Positions 9,418 to 16,887 of a DNA stretch of 47,924 bases are shown piece by piece; positions within the stretch are counted from its first letter, which is position 1; each line of letters begins with the position of its first letter. Under the pieces are notes generated by a model. That model was not told the origin of the DNA. It made no database searches and saw only the letters and a program-made list of their open reading frames with translations. This DNA comes from Bartonella clarridgeiae ATCC 51734 (GTDB lineage: Bacteria; Pseudomonadota; Alphaproteobacteria; Rhizobiales; Rhizobiaceae): positions 1-47,924 of the forward strand of contig NZ_JADC01000017.1 in assembly GCF_000518185.1 (NCBI RefSeq), written 5' to 3'. A program made the position numbers and the translations under genes.

Positions 9418-10294
9418 ATGTCTACACCTTCTATTACTGTTTTTGATAGTATTACCAGTGATATGGTATGCTAAGTTTCTGATTTTCGCTTAAAGGGTGA
9501 AAGTCTTCATATGAAAATTTTTCTATGGGAGTAGAAGATAAGTGAGCCAATCAAGCTGTTGCGGTGAGTAGATTAGGTCTTGCTATAGGACTTGCTAGTT
9601 GGATTAGTAATGATACTTTGGGAATATTTACTCGCCAGCACTTTGAAAAAACTTCTTTTGATTTGAGTGGTTTGCACGTTAATCCGAATGCTATGACTGG
9701 TATTGCTTCTATTACTCTGAGTGAAAGCGGGGAGGATACAATTATTGTCGCAGGAAGATCTAATATGGCTATTAAGTTAGAAGATATTAAGAAAAGCAAT
9801 TTGTTGTTCTGAAATTTTGGTGATGCAGCTAGAAATTGGTAATAGCTGCCTAAGGTTGGGCGTGATGCGGTATTAGATCCAGTACTTTACCCGATTTTCC
9901 TCAGGAACTTTATCATTGGGTTCATATTATGACACTTATCTAATGAAAAAGAAACCGAGAGATTAACAGGTATCGGTAGATATAAAGGTAGCTCATTTAG
10001 CAACAGCAGTATTTTTAGAGCGTGGATTAGAGGTGGCTGTTATAAAAATGGGAAATAAAGAAGTCTTTTTTTACAAAGAATGAAGCTGGTTTCGTCCCTA
10101 TTTTTAGGTGGAAACGGTTGATACTGTTGCAGCTGTTGATAACTTTAATGATGGTTTGGTTGCTGGTTTAAAAAGGTATGTCTTTTGCAGAAAGTATTCA
10201 TTTAGCTGCTGCATGAGGTATTTTGGCAATTAAAAGAAGAGTATCTGATTCCACTGCATCGTAGGAAAAGGTTAATGCTTTTCTTAAAAGCTAG
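9418..10294 (+). pseudogene. rbsK: Ribokinase (PfkB family) pseudogene
   Basis: Starting from the ATG at 9418, pieces in alternating frames rebuild a full-length PfkB kinase: SITVFDSITSDMV, FRLKGESLHMKNFSMGVEDK, ANQAVAVSRLGLAIGL, DTLGIFTRQHFEK, TGIASITLSESGEDTIIVA, EKETERLTGI, LERGLEVAVIKMGNKE, VETVDTVAAVDNFNDGLVAGL, FAESIHLAAA and GILAIKR. In ribokinase the penultimate block reads VDTTGAGDAFNGGL; here the anion-hole and catalytic-base residues (GAGD) are altered as well. Several stops and frameshifts are present. The total length of about 880 bp equals a normal rbsK. One open piece (9564-9812) survives only by chance. Ribokinase would phosphorylate ribose to ribose-5-phosphate. Confidence 0.9.
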
Positions 10295-10355
10295 AACATG
10301 GTATAAATTTAATATATAAAATGAAATTTTTGTTTTCGTGCTAATAACATTAGGG

Positions 10356-10529
10356 CTACAGTTCTTTAATAGAAGTATTATGTGTAATTTTTTTGATTTG
10401 TTCAATTCCCATTAGAGTATCTTGTTTTGTTGAATAACCTTGACTAGAAAAAGCAATTTTTTTCTGATCTTTTGAGATTAAACGCCAATACCACTGATCG
10501 CGAACACCCTGAAATACCTCAAAATACAT
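10356..10529 (-). CDS. DUF1508 (YegP-like) small protein
   Basis: A 57-residue protein whose pattern YFEVFQGVRDQWYWRLISKD, then IAFSSQGYSTKQDTLMGIEQIKK, is the single-repeat form of DUF1508, a small beta-beta-beta-alpha fold found in YegP. The family function is not established. I chose the ATG at 10529 because GGGGTGG lies just upstream; an ATG eight codons earlier lacks such a site. It stands alone between the ribokinase relic and the XRE gene, on the same strand as the latter. Confidence 0.8.
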   Translation of the reverse strand: MYFEVFQGVRDQWYWRLISKDQKKIAFSSQGYSTKQDTLMGIEQIKKITHNTSIKEL

Positions 10530-10757
10530 GATTTCCACCCCATAAATAATCATTAAATAAAGAAATCTTCAACATATTTGATATCAGAAGACACATCGTT
10601 ATGGTAGAAAATCAATATGTTTTTTTTAAAAACTTTTTTGATTTTCAACAAAATTTTTAAAAAATGAGTTATAATTATTAAAATTTTTATATCAGCATCA
10701 GCAGATAGTATTTAATTATTTTATCACGATGGTAAAACGCCATAAAATAAACTATTT

Positions 10758-10798
10758 TACCAGATAATAAAAGCTAACTGTTCTCTTATTATCTGGTA
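10758..10798. repeat. 13-bp perfect inverted repeat (TACCAGATAATAA / TTATTATCTGGTA)
   Basis: The two 13-nt arms are perfectly complementary with a 15-nt loop. It lies 36 bp downstream of the XRE gene's stop on the minus strand, so it may act as its transcription end or stabilise the 3' end. There is no U-tract on either side, so it is not a textbook intrinsic terminator. A second smaller dyad, GGTAAAA (10731-10737) with TTTTACC (10755-10761), overlaps its left arm. Confidence 0.6.
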
Positions 10799-10833
10799 GT
10801 GAAAGGATTATATCATATTTTTCAATATAAAAG

Positions 10834-11373
10834 TTATTGATTAGAAAGTCTTTCTTTGCGCGCTATACTTCGAATAAGTAAATCAATAAATAAGCTAAGA
10901 GCGTAGGAATTGGCGAGTTTTGCTTTCATATTAACGAGAGAATTCGCTGCTTTAGAATTTAGGCCATTAGGAACGCCTTGGGATAGTAAATATTGCTGTA
11001 ATTTTTCATAAGAGCTTTCAATTTTATCTTGGTTTGGTTCGTCACTATGTGCACTAGTTGTAAGAACATCTTCAAGTCCTTCAATTTTTTTAATGAAGTA
11101 GTCCCAATCAAATTCTCCTTTAGTATATTCAGTGTCGAACATTTTACCTTGTCCAGTTAAAAGCCAATTGATATTGACTCCATACAACGTACGATATGTT
11201 TGTAATACGTTGAGATTAGGTTCTCTCTCTCCACGCTCATAAAAAGCAATAGAGTTTTTTGTCATGTTAAACTGCTTGGCTAACGTTTCACGCGGCGGAT
11301 CACCTAAGGCGATGCGTATATGACGTAGACGTTTTCCAAATATAGTTTTTGCTTCTGTTTCAGGACGCGCCAT
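10834..11373 (-). CDS. XRE-family HTH transcriptional regulator
   Basis: A 179-residue protein with an N-terminal Cro/C1-type helix-turn-helix at about residues 11-75 (FGKRLRHIRIAL, LAKQFNMTKNSIAFYERGER, VNINWLLTGQG). The phrase INWLLTG is typical of phage-derived repressors. The C-terminal part (about 85-179) is helical and charged with no recognised domain, and it lacks the Ser/Lys peptidase motif of LexA/CI-like self-cleaving repressors. The start ATG is preceded by GAGGGAGA. A near-palindrome about 60 bp upstream suggests autoregulation. It could be a domesticated phage regulator, but no other phage genes are visible. Possible targets include the neighbouring autotransporters; this is speculation. 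Confidence 0.88.
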   Translation of the reverse strand: MARPETEAKTIFGKRLRHIRIALGDPPRETLAKQFNMTKNSIAFYERGEREPNLNVLQTYRTLYGVNINWLLTGQGKMFDTEYTKGEFDWDYFIKKIEGLEDVLTTSAHSDEPNQDKIESSYEKLQQYLLSQGVPNGLNSKAANSLVNMKAKLANSYALSLFIDLLIRSIARKERLSNQ

Positions 11374-11730
11374 GAATTATCTCCCTCAAATAAATCATCA
11401 TGGTGTGAGCTTTTGTCCATAAAGGCACACAATGTATTAATATATCAATACTTTATAATAATATTTGTAGTCAACATTTATAATTTTAATTCTCTTATTT
11501 TTTTTGAGTTTTTTAGTGAAAATTAAAAAAAAACTTTAAATTTTATTAGTATTCCACAATTTATTATATTTTTTGTTTCGAAAAAAAATACAATTATCAA
11601 ATTTTCTCTTGTTTTTTCTTAGAGAGATTCCATATAATTTTTGTCATATGCATTTTATTTTTCTATTAATAGGTGCAATACTTCGATTTATACAAATTTA
11701 GATTGAAGAGATGAATTTTGAGGAACAATC
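11374..11730. other. Divergent intergenic region between the XRE and DUF475 genes
   Basis: 357 bp, very AT-rich with A- and T-tracts (11511-11600). It must contain the promoters of both the leftward XRE gene and the rightward membrane-protein gene. Apart from the operator-like dyad at 11434-11451 I see no defined element and no ORF. Confidence 0.5.
11434..11451. promoter_or_regulatory. Candidate operator, GTATTAATATATCAATAC near-palindrome
   Basis: An 18-bp dyad with only one mismatched pair, 61 bp upstream of the XRE gene's start codon. Cro/C1-type regulators typically bind such short dyads in their own promoters. The link is inferred from position and symmetry only. Confidence 0.4.
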
Positions 11731-12783
11731 ATGGCCCTATTAGGTTATTTTAGATGGCCTTTTTTCTTCACAATTATTGGTATCTTTTGGGGTGGTCTTA
11801 TTGGCTGGCTCGAAACAGGAACCATTGTTGGTTGTCTTAAATATTTTTTTATTTGCTGTGTTTTAGGAATTTTAGAAATTTCTTTATCTTTTGATAATTC
11901 TATTATCAATGCACGTTTTCTCGGAGCAATGAATCAGTTATGGCGCCGTCGTTTTTTGACATGGGGCATTTTGATTGCGGTATTTGGTATGCGAATTGTT
12001 TTTCCATTGTTGGTGGTTGCTGTTTCTGCTTGGATTAATCCAATTGCTGCAGTCAAATTGGCAATATGGGATCCCCATCAATATGCTGCAATTTTAACGG
12101 ATGCTCATAACGGTATTGCAGCTTTTGGTGGAACCTTCCTTATGATGGTTGGTTTAAAATATTTTTTTGATTCTGAAAAAAAAGTACACTGGCTCGTTTT
12201 TATAGAAAAGCCAGCTCAAAAGCTTGGTTCGTTTGTGAAGATTGATATTATAGTTATTTTGATGCTCATGTTATTTTTTTCATATCAGATTGTGGCAGAA
12301 AATAAGTTAATTGTTTTATTGGCAATGTTGTATGGGCTTTTGACGTTTTTGATTGTCGAAGCAATTTGTTCACTTTTAGATTCTCAAAAAGATACTTTGA
12401 TTGCAGTTTCTAAAGGAGGAGCAGGTTCATTTCTTTATTTAGAAGTTCTAGATTCTAGTTTTTCTTTTGATGGTGTTATAGGTGCTTTTGCCTTTTCTCA
12501 CAATCTTTTTATCATTGCCATTGGTCTTGGTATTGGTGCATTTTACGTACGAGCTATGACGATTATGTTGTTTGAAACAGGAACATTATTGCATTACCGT
12601 TATCTAGAGCATGGCGCTTTTTATGCAATTTTGGTCTTAGCTGTGATTATGTATATGCAAATTATTATGTCGATCCCTGAAGCATTAACAGGGCTCATTG
12701 GTGTATGTATTATTGGAATAGCATTTTATTCTTCTATTCGTTTTAAATCTAATCACTCAGATGAACATATTACATTTCAATAA
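11731..12783 (+). CDS. DUF475 / TerC-like integral membrane protein
   Basis: A 350-residue polytopic inner-membrane protein with about nine or ten hydrophobic segments spread over its length. The conserved acidic motifs in membrane context, EISLSFDNSI (residues 49-58) and the repeat LEVLDSSFSFDG (about 238-249), are typical of the TerC/YkoY/DUF475 superfamily, where paired Asp/Asn residues are thought to handle metal ions. Related proteins are linked to tellurite resistance or manganese efflux; a precise substrate cannot be assigned. The start ATG follows GAGGAAC with good spacing. It is monocistronic and convergent with the nicotinamidase gene. Confidence 0.88.
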   Translation: MALLGYFRWPFFFTIIGIFWGGLIGWLETGTIVGCLKYFFICCVLGILEISLSFDNSIINARFLGAMNQLWRRRFLTWGILIAVFGMRIVFPLLVVAVSAWINPIAAVKLAIWDPHQYAAILTDAHNGIAAFGGTFLMMVGLKYFFDSEKKVHWLVFIEKPAQKLGSFVKIDIIVILMLMLFFSYQIVAENKLIVLLAMLYGLLTFLIVEAICSLLDSQKDTLIAVSKGGAGSFLYLEVLDSSFSFDGVIGAFAFSHNLFIIAIGLGIGAFYVRAMTIMLFETGTLLHYRYLEHGAFYAILVLAVIMYMQIIMSIPEALTGLIGVCIIGIAFYSSIRFKSNHSDEHITFQ

Positions 12784-12836
12784 TAATTAGCATATGAAAA
12801 CTTTTTGATTGCTATAATAACAGTTAGAAAGAGAAT

Positions 12837-13445
12837 TTAGGAGACCATCAACAATTCTACACCAGCTTCATTCATAACTTTGAGCATTGTATTAAGTGAT
12901 CCGTTTAGATCAATACCAGCACAAGCGTTCAACAAAACACTAACTTTAAAACCGCATTTTACAGCATGCAGTGCAGAAAATCCAACACAAAAGTCAGTTG
13001 CCAAGCCGCACATGAATAATGTTGTAAAATCATGTTCTTTAAGATAACCGTGTAAACCTGTTGGTGTTTTTTGGTCATTTTCAAAGAAGGCGGAACAACT
13101 ATCAATTTCCTTATTATAGCCTTTTCGAAGGATAAGTTGTGCTTTTTCAACTTCGAGAGATGTATGAAATTCCGCTCCTTGTGTTCCTTGTATACAATGA
13201 TCAGGCCAAAGTATTTGAAGGCCATAGTCAAGCTTAACAGTATCATAAGGAGTTTTCTCAAGATGAAAAGAAGCAAAGCTACAGTGGTTTTTTGGATGCC
13301 AATCTTGGGTTAAAATAACATGATCAAAACGGGATATAAGGTTATTAACAGCAGGGAGAATGGCATTGCTTTCTGGTATTGCAAGTGCTCCGCTTGGTAA
13401 GAAATCATTTTGAACATCAATAACGATTAAGGCTTTTTTTTTCAT
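12837..13445 (-). CDS. pncA: Nicotinamidase (pyrazinamidase)
   Basis: An isochorismatase-fold amidase of 202 residues that hydrolyses nicotinamide to nicotinate in NAD salvage. The catalytic triad is visible as Asp10 (IDVQNDF), Lys108 (ILRKGYN) and Cys153 (ATDFCVG). The metal site is the DWHPKNH motif (Asp48, His50, His54). WPDHCIQGTQGAEFH is also characteristic. I chose the ATG at 13445, which starts the protein at MKKKALIVID like other family members and has GGAA upstream. An in-frame ATG at 13511 would add 22 basic residues and overlap the preceding gene by 11 bp. The partner gene pncB is not in the window. Confidence 0.93.
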   Translation of the reverse strand: MKKKALIVIDVQNDFLPSGALAIPESNAILPAVNNLISRFDHVILTQDWHPKNHCSFASFHLEKTPYDTVKLDYGLQILWPDHCIQGTQGAEFHTSLEVEKAQLILRKGYNKEIDSCSAFFENDQKTPTGLHGYLKEHDFTTLFMCGLATDFCVGFSALHAVKCGFKVSVLLNACAGIDLNGSLNTMLKVMNEAGVELLMVS

Positions 13446-13500
13446 GAGCTTATTCCAGTGAGTTTGTGGATGGTTTGCTTTTTTGTTTTTTTTAAAAAGA

Positions 13501-14037
13501 TTATGTTTCATCTTGAAGTTTTGAAATAATCTGATGAATGTCAGTACTCATTTTATCATTATCAAACCAAAAGAGAGGAATAGATAAATCTTTACGATAA
13601 TTGTGATAATTTTCCATCAGTTGTAACCATTTGCCAATAAGAAGAGAATGGTAGTCAGCAACTGCTATATGCTTGCGCAAAACTTTGGTGATCATAGGGC
13701 TTTGGACATCAGATCCTATGAGACGGCATTCGTTTTTTAAACGTAGTTTATACCACATTAAGAGAAAAGTTGAATACCATTTCGGTCTATGACACAAGAT
13801 TGACGAAAAGAGATGGGGATTTTTTACAGTATACTGTACAGCCCATAGGATAAGGAAAGAAGGAGCATAAAGGATAGGTTTATCTTGTGGTTCTATATTG
13901 CATTGATAGGCTGGTTTGATACGGTAAAAACATAATTTCAGATCTGGTATAGAAAAAAGAGATGATTTTTGATAGCACGTCTCAGGTATAGCTAAGAGTA
14001 TTTGCTTTTTCCTCTTTGAAGGAGTGTTTTTTTGCAT
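13501..14037 (-). CDS. Hypothetical protein, unrecognised
   Basis: An open frame of 178 residues. It has a Lys-rich N-terminus (KNTPSKRKK), hydrophobic aromatic stretches (APSFLILWAVQYTV, YSTFLLMWYKLRL) and a charged C-terminus, and I cannot place it in a family. It has no signal peptide or Cys motif. It sits directly upstream of pncA on the same strand and its stop lies within 60 bp of the pncA ATG, so the two are probably co-transcribed. No good Shine-Dalgarno precedes the ATG. The coding call rests on length and operon position; a lineage-specific or degrading gene is possible. Confidence 0.6.
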   Translation of the reverse strand: MQKNTPSKRKKQILLAIPETCYQKSSLFSIPDLKLCFYRIKPAYQCNIEPQDKPILYAPSFLILWAVQYTVKNPHLFSSILCHRPKWYSTFLLMWYKLRLKNECRLIGSDVQSPMITKVLRKHIAVADYHSLLIGKWLQLMENYHNYRKDLSIPLFWFDNDKMSTDIHQIISKLQDET

Positions 14038-14201
14038 TTAGAGTCGTAATGGGGCTTGTGAGATCAGAAAAAATATATCAATATAGAGCAAAGAGTTATT
14101 AAGGCAATAATTAAGTATTACGATTTACAAAATTTAGGAAAAGCAAAATAGTATTTTCATAATACAAGCTTCATAATATTGCACGATATAAAGAGAAATT
14201 T

Positions 14202-15851
14202 ATGGCACGTCAATTTATCTATCATATGGCTGGGCTTAATAAGGCTTATGGCAATAAGAAAATTTTGGAAAATATCCATCTGTCTTTTTATCCAGATGCA
14301 AAAATCGGTATTTTAGGTCCAAATGGTGCGGGTAAATCAACCATTTTACATATTATGGCTGGATTAGATAAAGAATATACTGGAGAAGCATGGCTTGCTG
14401 AGGGAGCACGTTGTGGTTATCTTCCGCAAGAACCTGTTCTTAATACAAGTAAAGATGTACGTGGAAATGTGATGGAAGGGCTTGCCGATAAGCAGGCAAT
14501 TGTGGATCGTTATAATGAACTAATGATGAATTATAGTGATGAGACAGCTGATGAAGGTGCTAGACTTCAGGATATTATCGATAGTCAGAATCTTTGGGAT
14601 TTAGAAAGCCAAGTAGAAATGGCTATGGCTGCTCTTGGTTGTCCATCAGGGGATAAAGATGTGACAAAGCTTTCAGGAGGTGAAAAGCGGCGTGTTGCTC
14701 TTTGTAAATTGCTTTTATCGAAACCTGATTTATTGCTTTTGGATGAACCGACAAATCATTTGGATGCTGAGACGACGGCTTGGCTTGAAAGGCATTTACG
14801 TGAATATCCGGGCGCAGTGCTTTTAATTACACATGATCGTTATTTTCTCGACAATGTAACAAGTTGGATCTTAGAATTAGATCGCGGTAAAGGAATCCCT
14901 TATGAGGGGAATTATTCTGCCTATTTAGATGCTAAAGCTAAACGTATAGCACAAGAAAGTCGCGAGGAGGTTGCTCGTCAGCGTGTATTGTCACGCGAAA
15001 AAGAGTGGATAGCTTCTAGCCCAAAGGCGCGTCAGGCAAAATCGAAAGCCCGCGTTAAGGCTTATGATGCATTGGTTCAGGCAGCGCATGAGCGTCGTCC
15101 AGGAGATGCACAAATTATTATTCCTATTGGCGAAAGATTGGGACAGGTTGTTATTGAAGTTGATAATCTGTCAAAAGCATATGGTGATCGCGTATTGATT
15201 GATTCTCTTTCTTTCAAGTTGCCTGCAGGTGGTATTGTTGGAGTTATTGGTTCTAATGGTATGGGAAAATCTACCTTATTTAAAATGCTGACCGGGCAAG
15301 AGAAGCCAGATTCAGGACAGATACGTATTGGAGAAACAGTTCAGCTGAGTTATGTTGACCAGAGCCGCGATACGTTGGTAGGTGATAAAACTGTTTGGGA
15401 AGAAATTTCCGGTGGAAATGATATCATTAAGCTAGGCAGACATGAGATGAATAGTCGTGCTTATTGTGGTGCTTTTAACTTTAAAGGTACAGATCAACAG
15501 CAGAAAGTGGCACAGTTATCAGGAGGACAGCGCAATCGTGTGCATTTAGCTAAGCTTTTGAAAGAAGGAGGAAATGTTCTTCTTCTTGATGAACCAACAA
15601 ATGATCTTGATACAGAAACATTGGGTGCGTTAGAAGATGCACTAGAGAGCTTCGCTGGTTGTGCAGTTATTATATCGCATGATCGTATGTTTCTTGATCG
15701 ATTAGCAACACATATTTTGGCCTTTGAGGGAGATGGCCATGTGGAATGGTTTGAAGGTAATTTTTCTGAATACGAAGCAGATAAGGTTAGTCGTCTTGGA
15801 GCAGACTCTATTAATTTTAGGCGTGTCAGTTACAAACCTCTTACACGTTAA
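14202..15851 (+). CDS. ettA: Energy-dependent translational throttle protein EttA (ABC-F ATPase)
   Basis: A 549-residue soluble ABC-F protein with two ATPase domains. Domain 1 has Walker A GPNGAGKS (Lys45), signature LSGGEKRRVAL and Walker B LLLLDEPTNHLD. Domain 2 has GSNGMGKS (Lys356), LSGGQRNRVHL and LLLDEPTNDLD. Between the first Walker A and signature lies the arm insertion, and between the domains a basic linker rich in Arg/Lys (SREKEWIASSPKARQAKSKAR), cut here to key positions. These are EttA features: it binds the ribosomal E site and gates early elongation according to the ATP/ADP ratio. There are no membrane segments, so it is not a transporter. GAGAAA precedes the ATG. It converges with the DUF2293 gene with a 2-bp gap. 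Confidence 0.93.
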   Translation: MARQFIYHMAGLNKAYGNKKILENIHLSFYPDAKIGILGPNGAGKSTILHIMAGLDKEYTGEAWLAEGARCGYLPQEPVLNTSKDVRGNVMEGLADKQAIVDRYNELMMNYSDETADEGARLQDIIDSQNLWDLESQVEMAMAALGCPSGDKDVTKLSGGEKRRVALCKLLLSKPDLLLLDEPTNHLDAETTAWLERHLREYPGAVLLITHDRYFLDNVTSWILELDRGKGIPYEGNYSAYLDAKAKRIAQESREEVARQRVLSREKEWIASSPKARQAKSKARVKAYDALVQAAHERRPGDAQIIIPIGERLGQVVIEVDNLSKAYGDRVLIDSLSFKLPAGGIVGVIGSNGMGKSTLFKMLTGQEKPDSGQIRIGETVQLSYVDQSRDTLVGDKTVWEEISGGNDIIKLGRHEMNSRAYCGAFNFKGTDQQQKVAQLSGGQRNRVHLAKLLKEGGNVLLLDEPTNDLDTETLGALEDALESFAGCAVIISHDRMFLDRLATHILAFEGDGHVEWFEGNFSEYEADKVSRLGADSINFRRVSYKPLTR

Positions 15852-15853
15852 GA

Positions 15854-16198
15854 CTATTTGTTTTGAAATTGTATTGAGTAGATACTGATGTCGTCTATGT
15901 TCTCTTCAAGTTTTAAAAGGCGATTTGCACCCCATTCGATAAGTGTTTTGTTAATTGCATCAAAGACAAAAAAGAGCGCTGAATCTCGATCATAACCTTC
16001 ACAAAGTAAATTGTCATACTCTGTATGCTGATGGCGTATATGAGCAATTGTTGCTAACCAAACTGCAATGGAGGTAGGAAGGTATTTCATCGAGGCTCGT
16101 GTGGCGGCAGTGCAAATGTATTGGCTATCAATATATGGAACTTGTGGGATAAGGGCTATTAATTCTTTAGAAATTGCCCGTTTTCTTCTTATTCTCAT
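15854..16198 (-). CDS. DUF2293 domain protein
   Basis: A 114-residue protein matching the pattern of DUF2293: a short basic N-terminus, ELIALIPQVPYIDSQYICTA, then SIAVWLATIAHIRHQHTEYD and GYDRDSALFFVFDAIN followed by EWGANRLL. The His-rich HIRHQHTEYD segment is the most recognisable part. The function is unknown. The gene stands alone, convergent with ettA, and its stop codon is 2 bp from the ettA stop, so the two transcripts probably overlap. Confidence 0.8.
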   Translation of the reverse strand: MRIRRKRAISKELIALIPQVPYIDSQYICTAATRASMKYLPTSIAVWLATIAHIRHQHTEYDNLLCEGYDRDSALFFVFDAINKTLIEWGANRLLKLEENIDDISIYSIQFQNK

Positions 16199-16478
16199 AA
16201 GTCTGGTTTTCCGACTGCTTTGTCATTTTCATTTTATTTGATAACATAAAATGGTGCTTTTAATTGATCATTGAATGGTTAGCGTTTTTATTTCCATATT
16301 TTATGGTTATGGTATCAGTAACTTAGCAGTTAAATATAATCAAATGCATTTTCACAGAAACCAGATATTTTGTAGTGTGTTTATCGTTAACTATATGTGA
16401 TATTTGCTACAATAGCTAGTATTGTGTAGCAATTTAATATCTAGGCATTTGCTATTTTATAATCTTATAGGAGGAAAT
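16199..16478. other. Non-coding stretch before the 24-codon ORF
   Basis: AT-rich and free of ORFs. Its only clear structure is a bulged hairpin at 16404-16432 (TTGCTACAATA pairing with TATTGTGTAGCAA). It must contain the promoter of the DUF2293 gene (minus strand) and, if expressed, of the small ORF at 16479. Confidence 0.45.
16404..16432 (+). promoter_or_regulatory. Hairpin upstream of a small ORF
   Basis: TTGCTAC-AATA pairs with TATT-GT-GTAGCAA around a 5-nt loop (GCTAG), leaving a 2-nt bulge. It ends 47 bp before the ATG at 16479, with the ribosome-binding site outside the stem. It could be a leader structure or a protein-binding site; nothing distinguishes these. Confidence 0.35.
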
Positions 16479-16553
16479 ATGTGTGTATTGGTTAGTAGTT
16501 CATTGAAGCTTATTACTGGTTTGAAAGCTGTTGGGAACAATTTTAAATTGTGA
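16479..16553 (+). CDS. Candidate 24-residue small protein
   Basis: ATG TGT GTA ... TGA encodes 24 residues, beginning MCVLVSSSLK and ending GNNFKL, with a hydrophobic and weakly basic composition. It is preceded by TAGGAGGAAAT, one of the best Shine-Dalgarno sequences in the window, at ideal spacing in otherwise non-coding AT-rich DNA. It is too short for a domain call. Expression is inferred only from the ribosome-binding site, so a chance match remains possible. Confidence 0.4.
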   Translation: MCVLVSSSLKLITGLKAVGNNFKL

Positions 16554-16762
16554 CAATATTTTGGTGAAATTTTAATAAAAATTAAGATGATTAGGAAGAA
16601 TCTGATGACAAATATTTAAAATAGATTTGCTCCAAATTGGATCATTTTTGAATATTTTTTTGCCTTATTTTTTCTATTTTTATAAGAATTACAATCTTTT
16701 TTGCATTTTTTTATAAACGATCATAAGAATTTCTTGTCGTTTAAAATATTTTATTTCATATG

Positions 16763-16887
16763 AAAGTACTGCGTCATTCGCATTAATGGGTGATGCAAGC
16801 AGACGGTCAGGGAACCTATCCCCCCCCCCGCGTGGATCCCTTAGATTGTCTGACCCGGCTGAAGTATTTCTTCAGTCGGGTTTTTTT
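16763..16887 (+). ncRNA. Candidate structured small RNA with intrinsic terminator
   Basis: The stretch has three consecutive stem-loops: GCGTCATTC paired with GGGTGATGC (about 16771-16796), then GGTCAGGGAACC paired with GGATCC and CTGACC (16805-16855) around a loop with ten Cs, then a strong terminator. A weak promoter-like pair (TTGTCG 16734-16739, CATATG 16757-16762, spacing 17) lies upstream, so transcription could start near 16768. It is much GC-richer than the flanks. No gene follows within 1.5 kb on this strand, so a riboswitch or leader is less likely than a free-standing RNA. No Rfam family is recognised; 6S, SRP and tmRNA signatures are absent. Confidence 0.5.
16854..16887 (+). terminator. 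Rho-independent terminator
   Basis: CCCGGCTGAAG pairs with CTTCAGTCGGG (11 bp, one G-T wobble) around a TATTT loop and is followed by seven Ts. It is the clearest intrinsic terminator in the window and ends the candidate small RNA. Confidence 0.88.

Noticed and set aside
9564-9812. 82-codon open frame that could be called a small protein
   Set aside because: It is an in-frame remnant of the ribokinase pseudogene, with kinase blocks continuing on both sides in other frames. The antisense frame at 9551-9799 is a shadow.
10202-10405. 67-codon minus-strand ORF
   Set aside because: It overlaps the 3' end of the ribokinase relic and the DUF1508 gene in another frame; no motif.
10758-11373. Prophage remnant around the XRE gene
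   Set aside because: No integrase, structural or lysis gene and no attachment-site repeat is visible; one repressor-like gene is not enough.
16763-16887. SRP RNA, 6S RNA or tmRNA at this site
   Set aside because: The conserved SRP tetraloop region, the 6S open bubble and the tmRNA tRNA-like ends were looked for by eye and not found.
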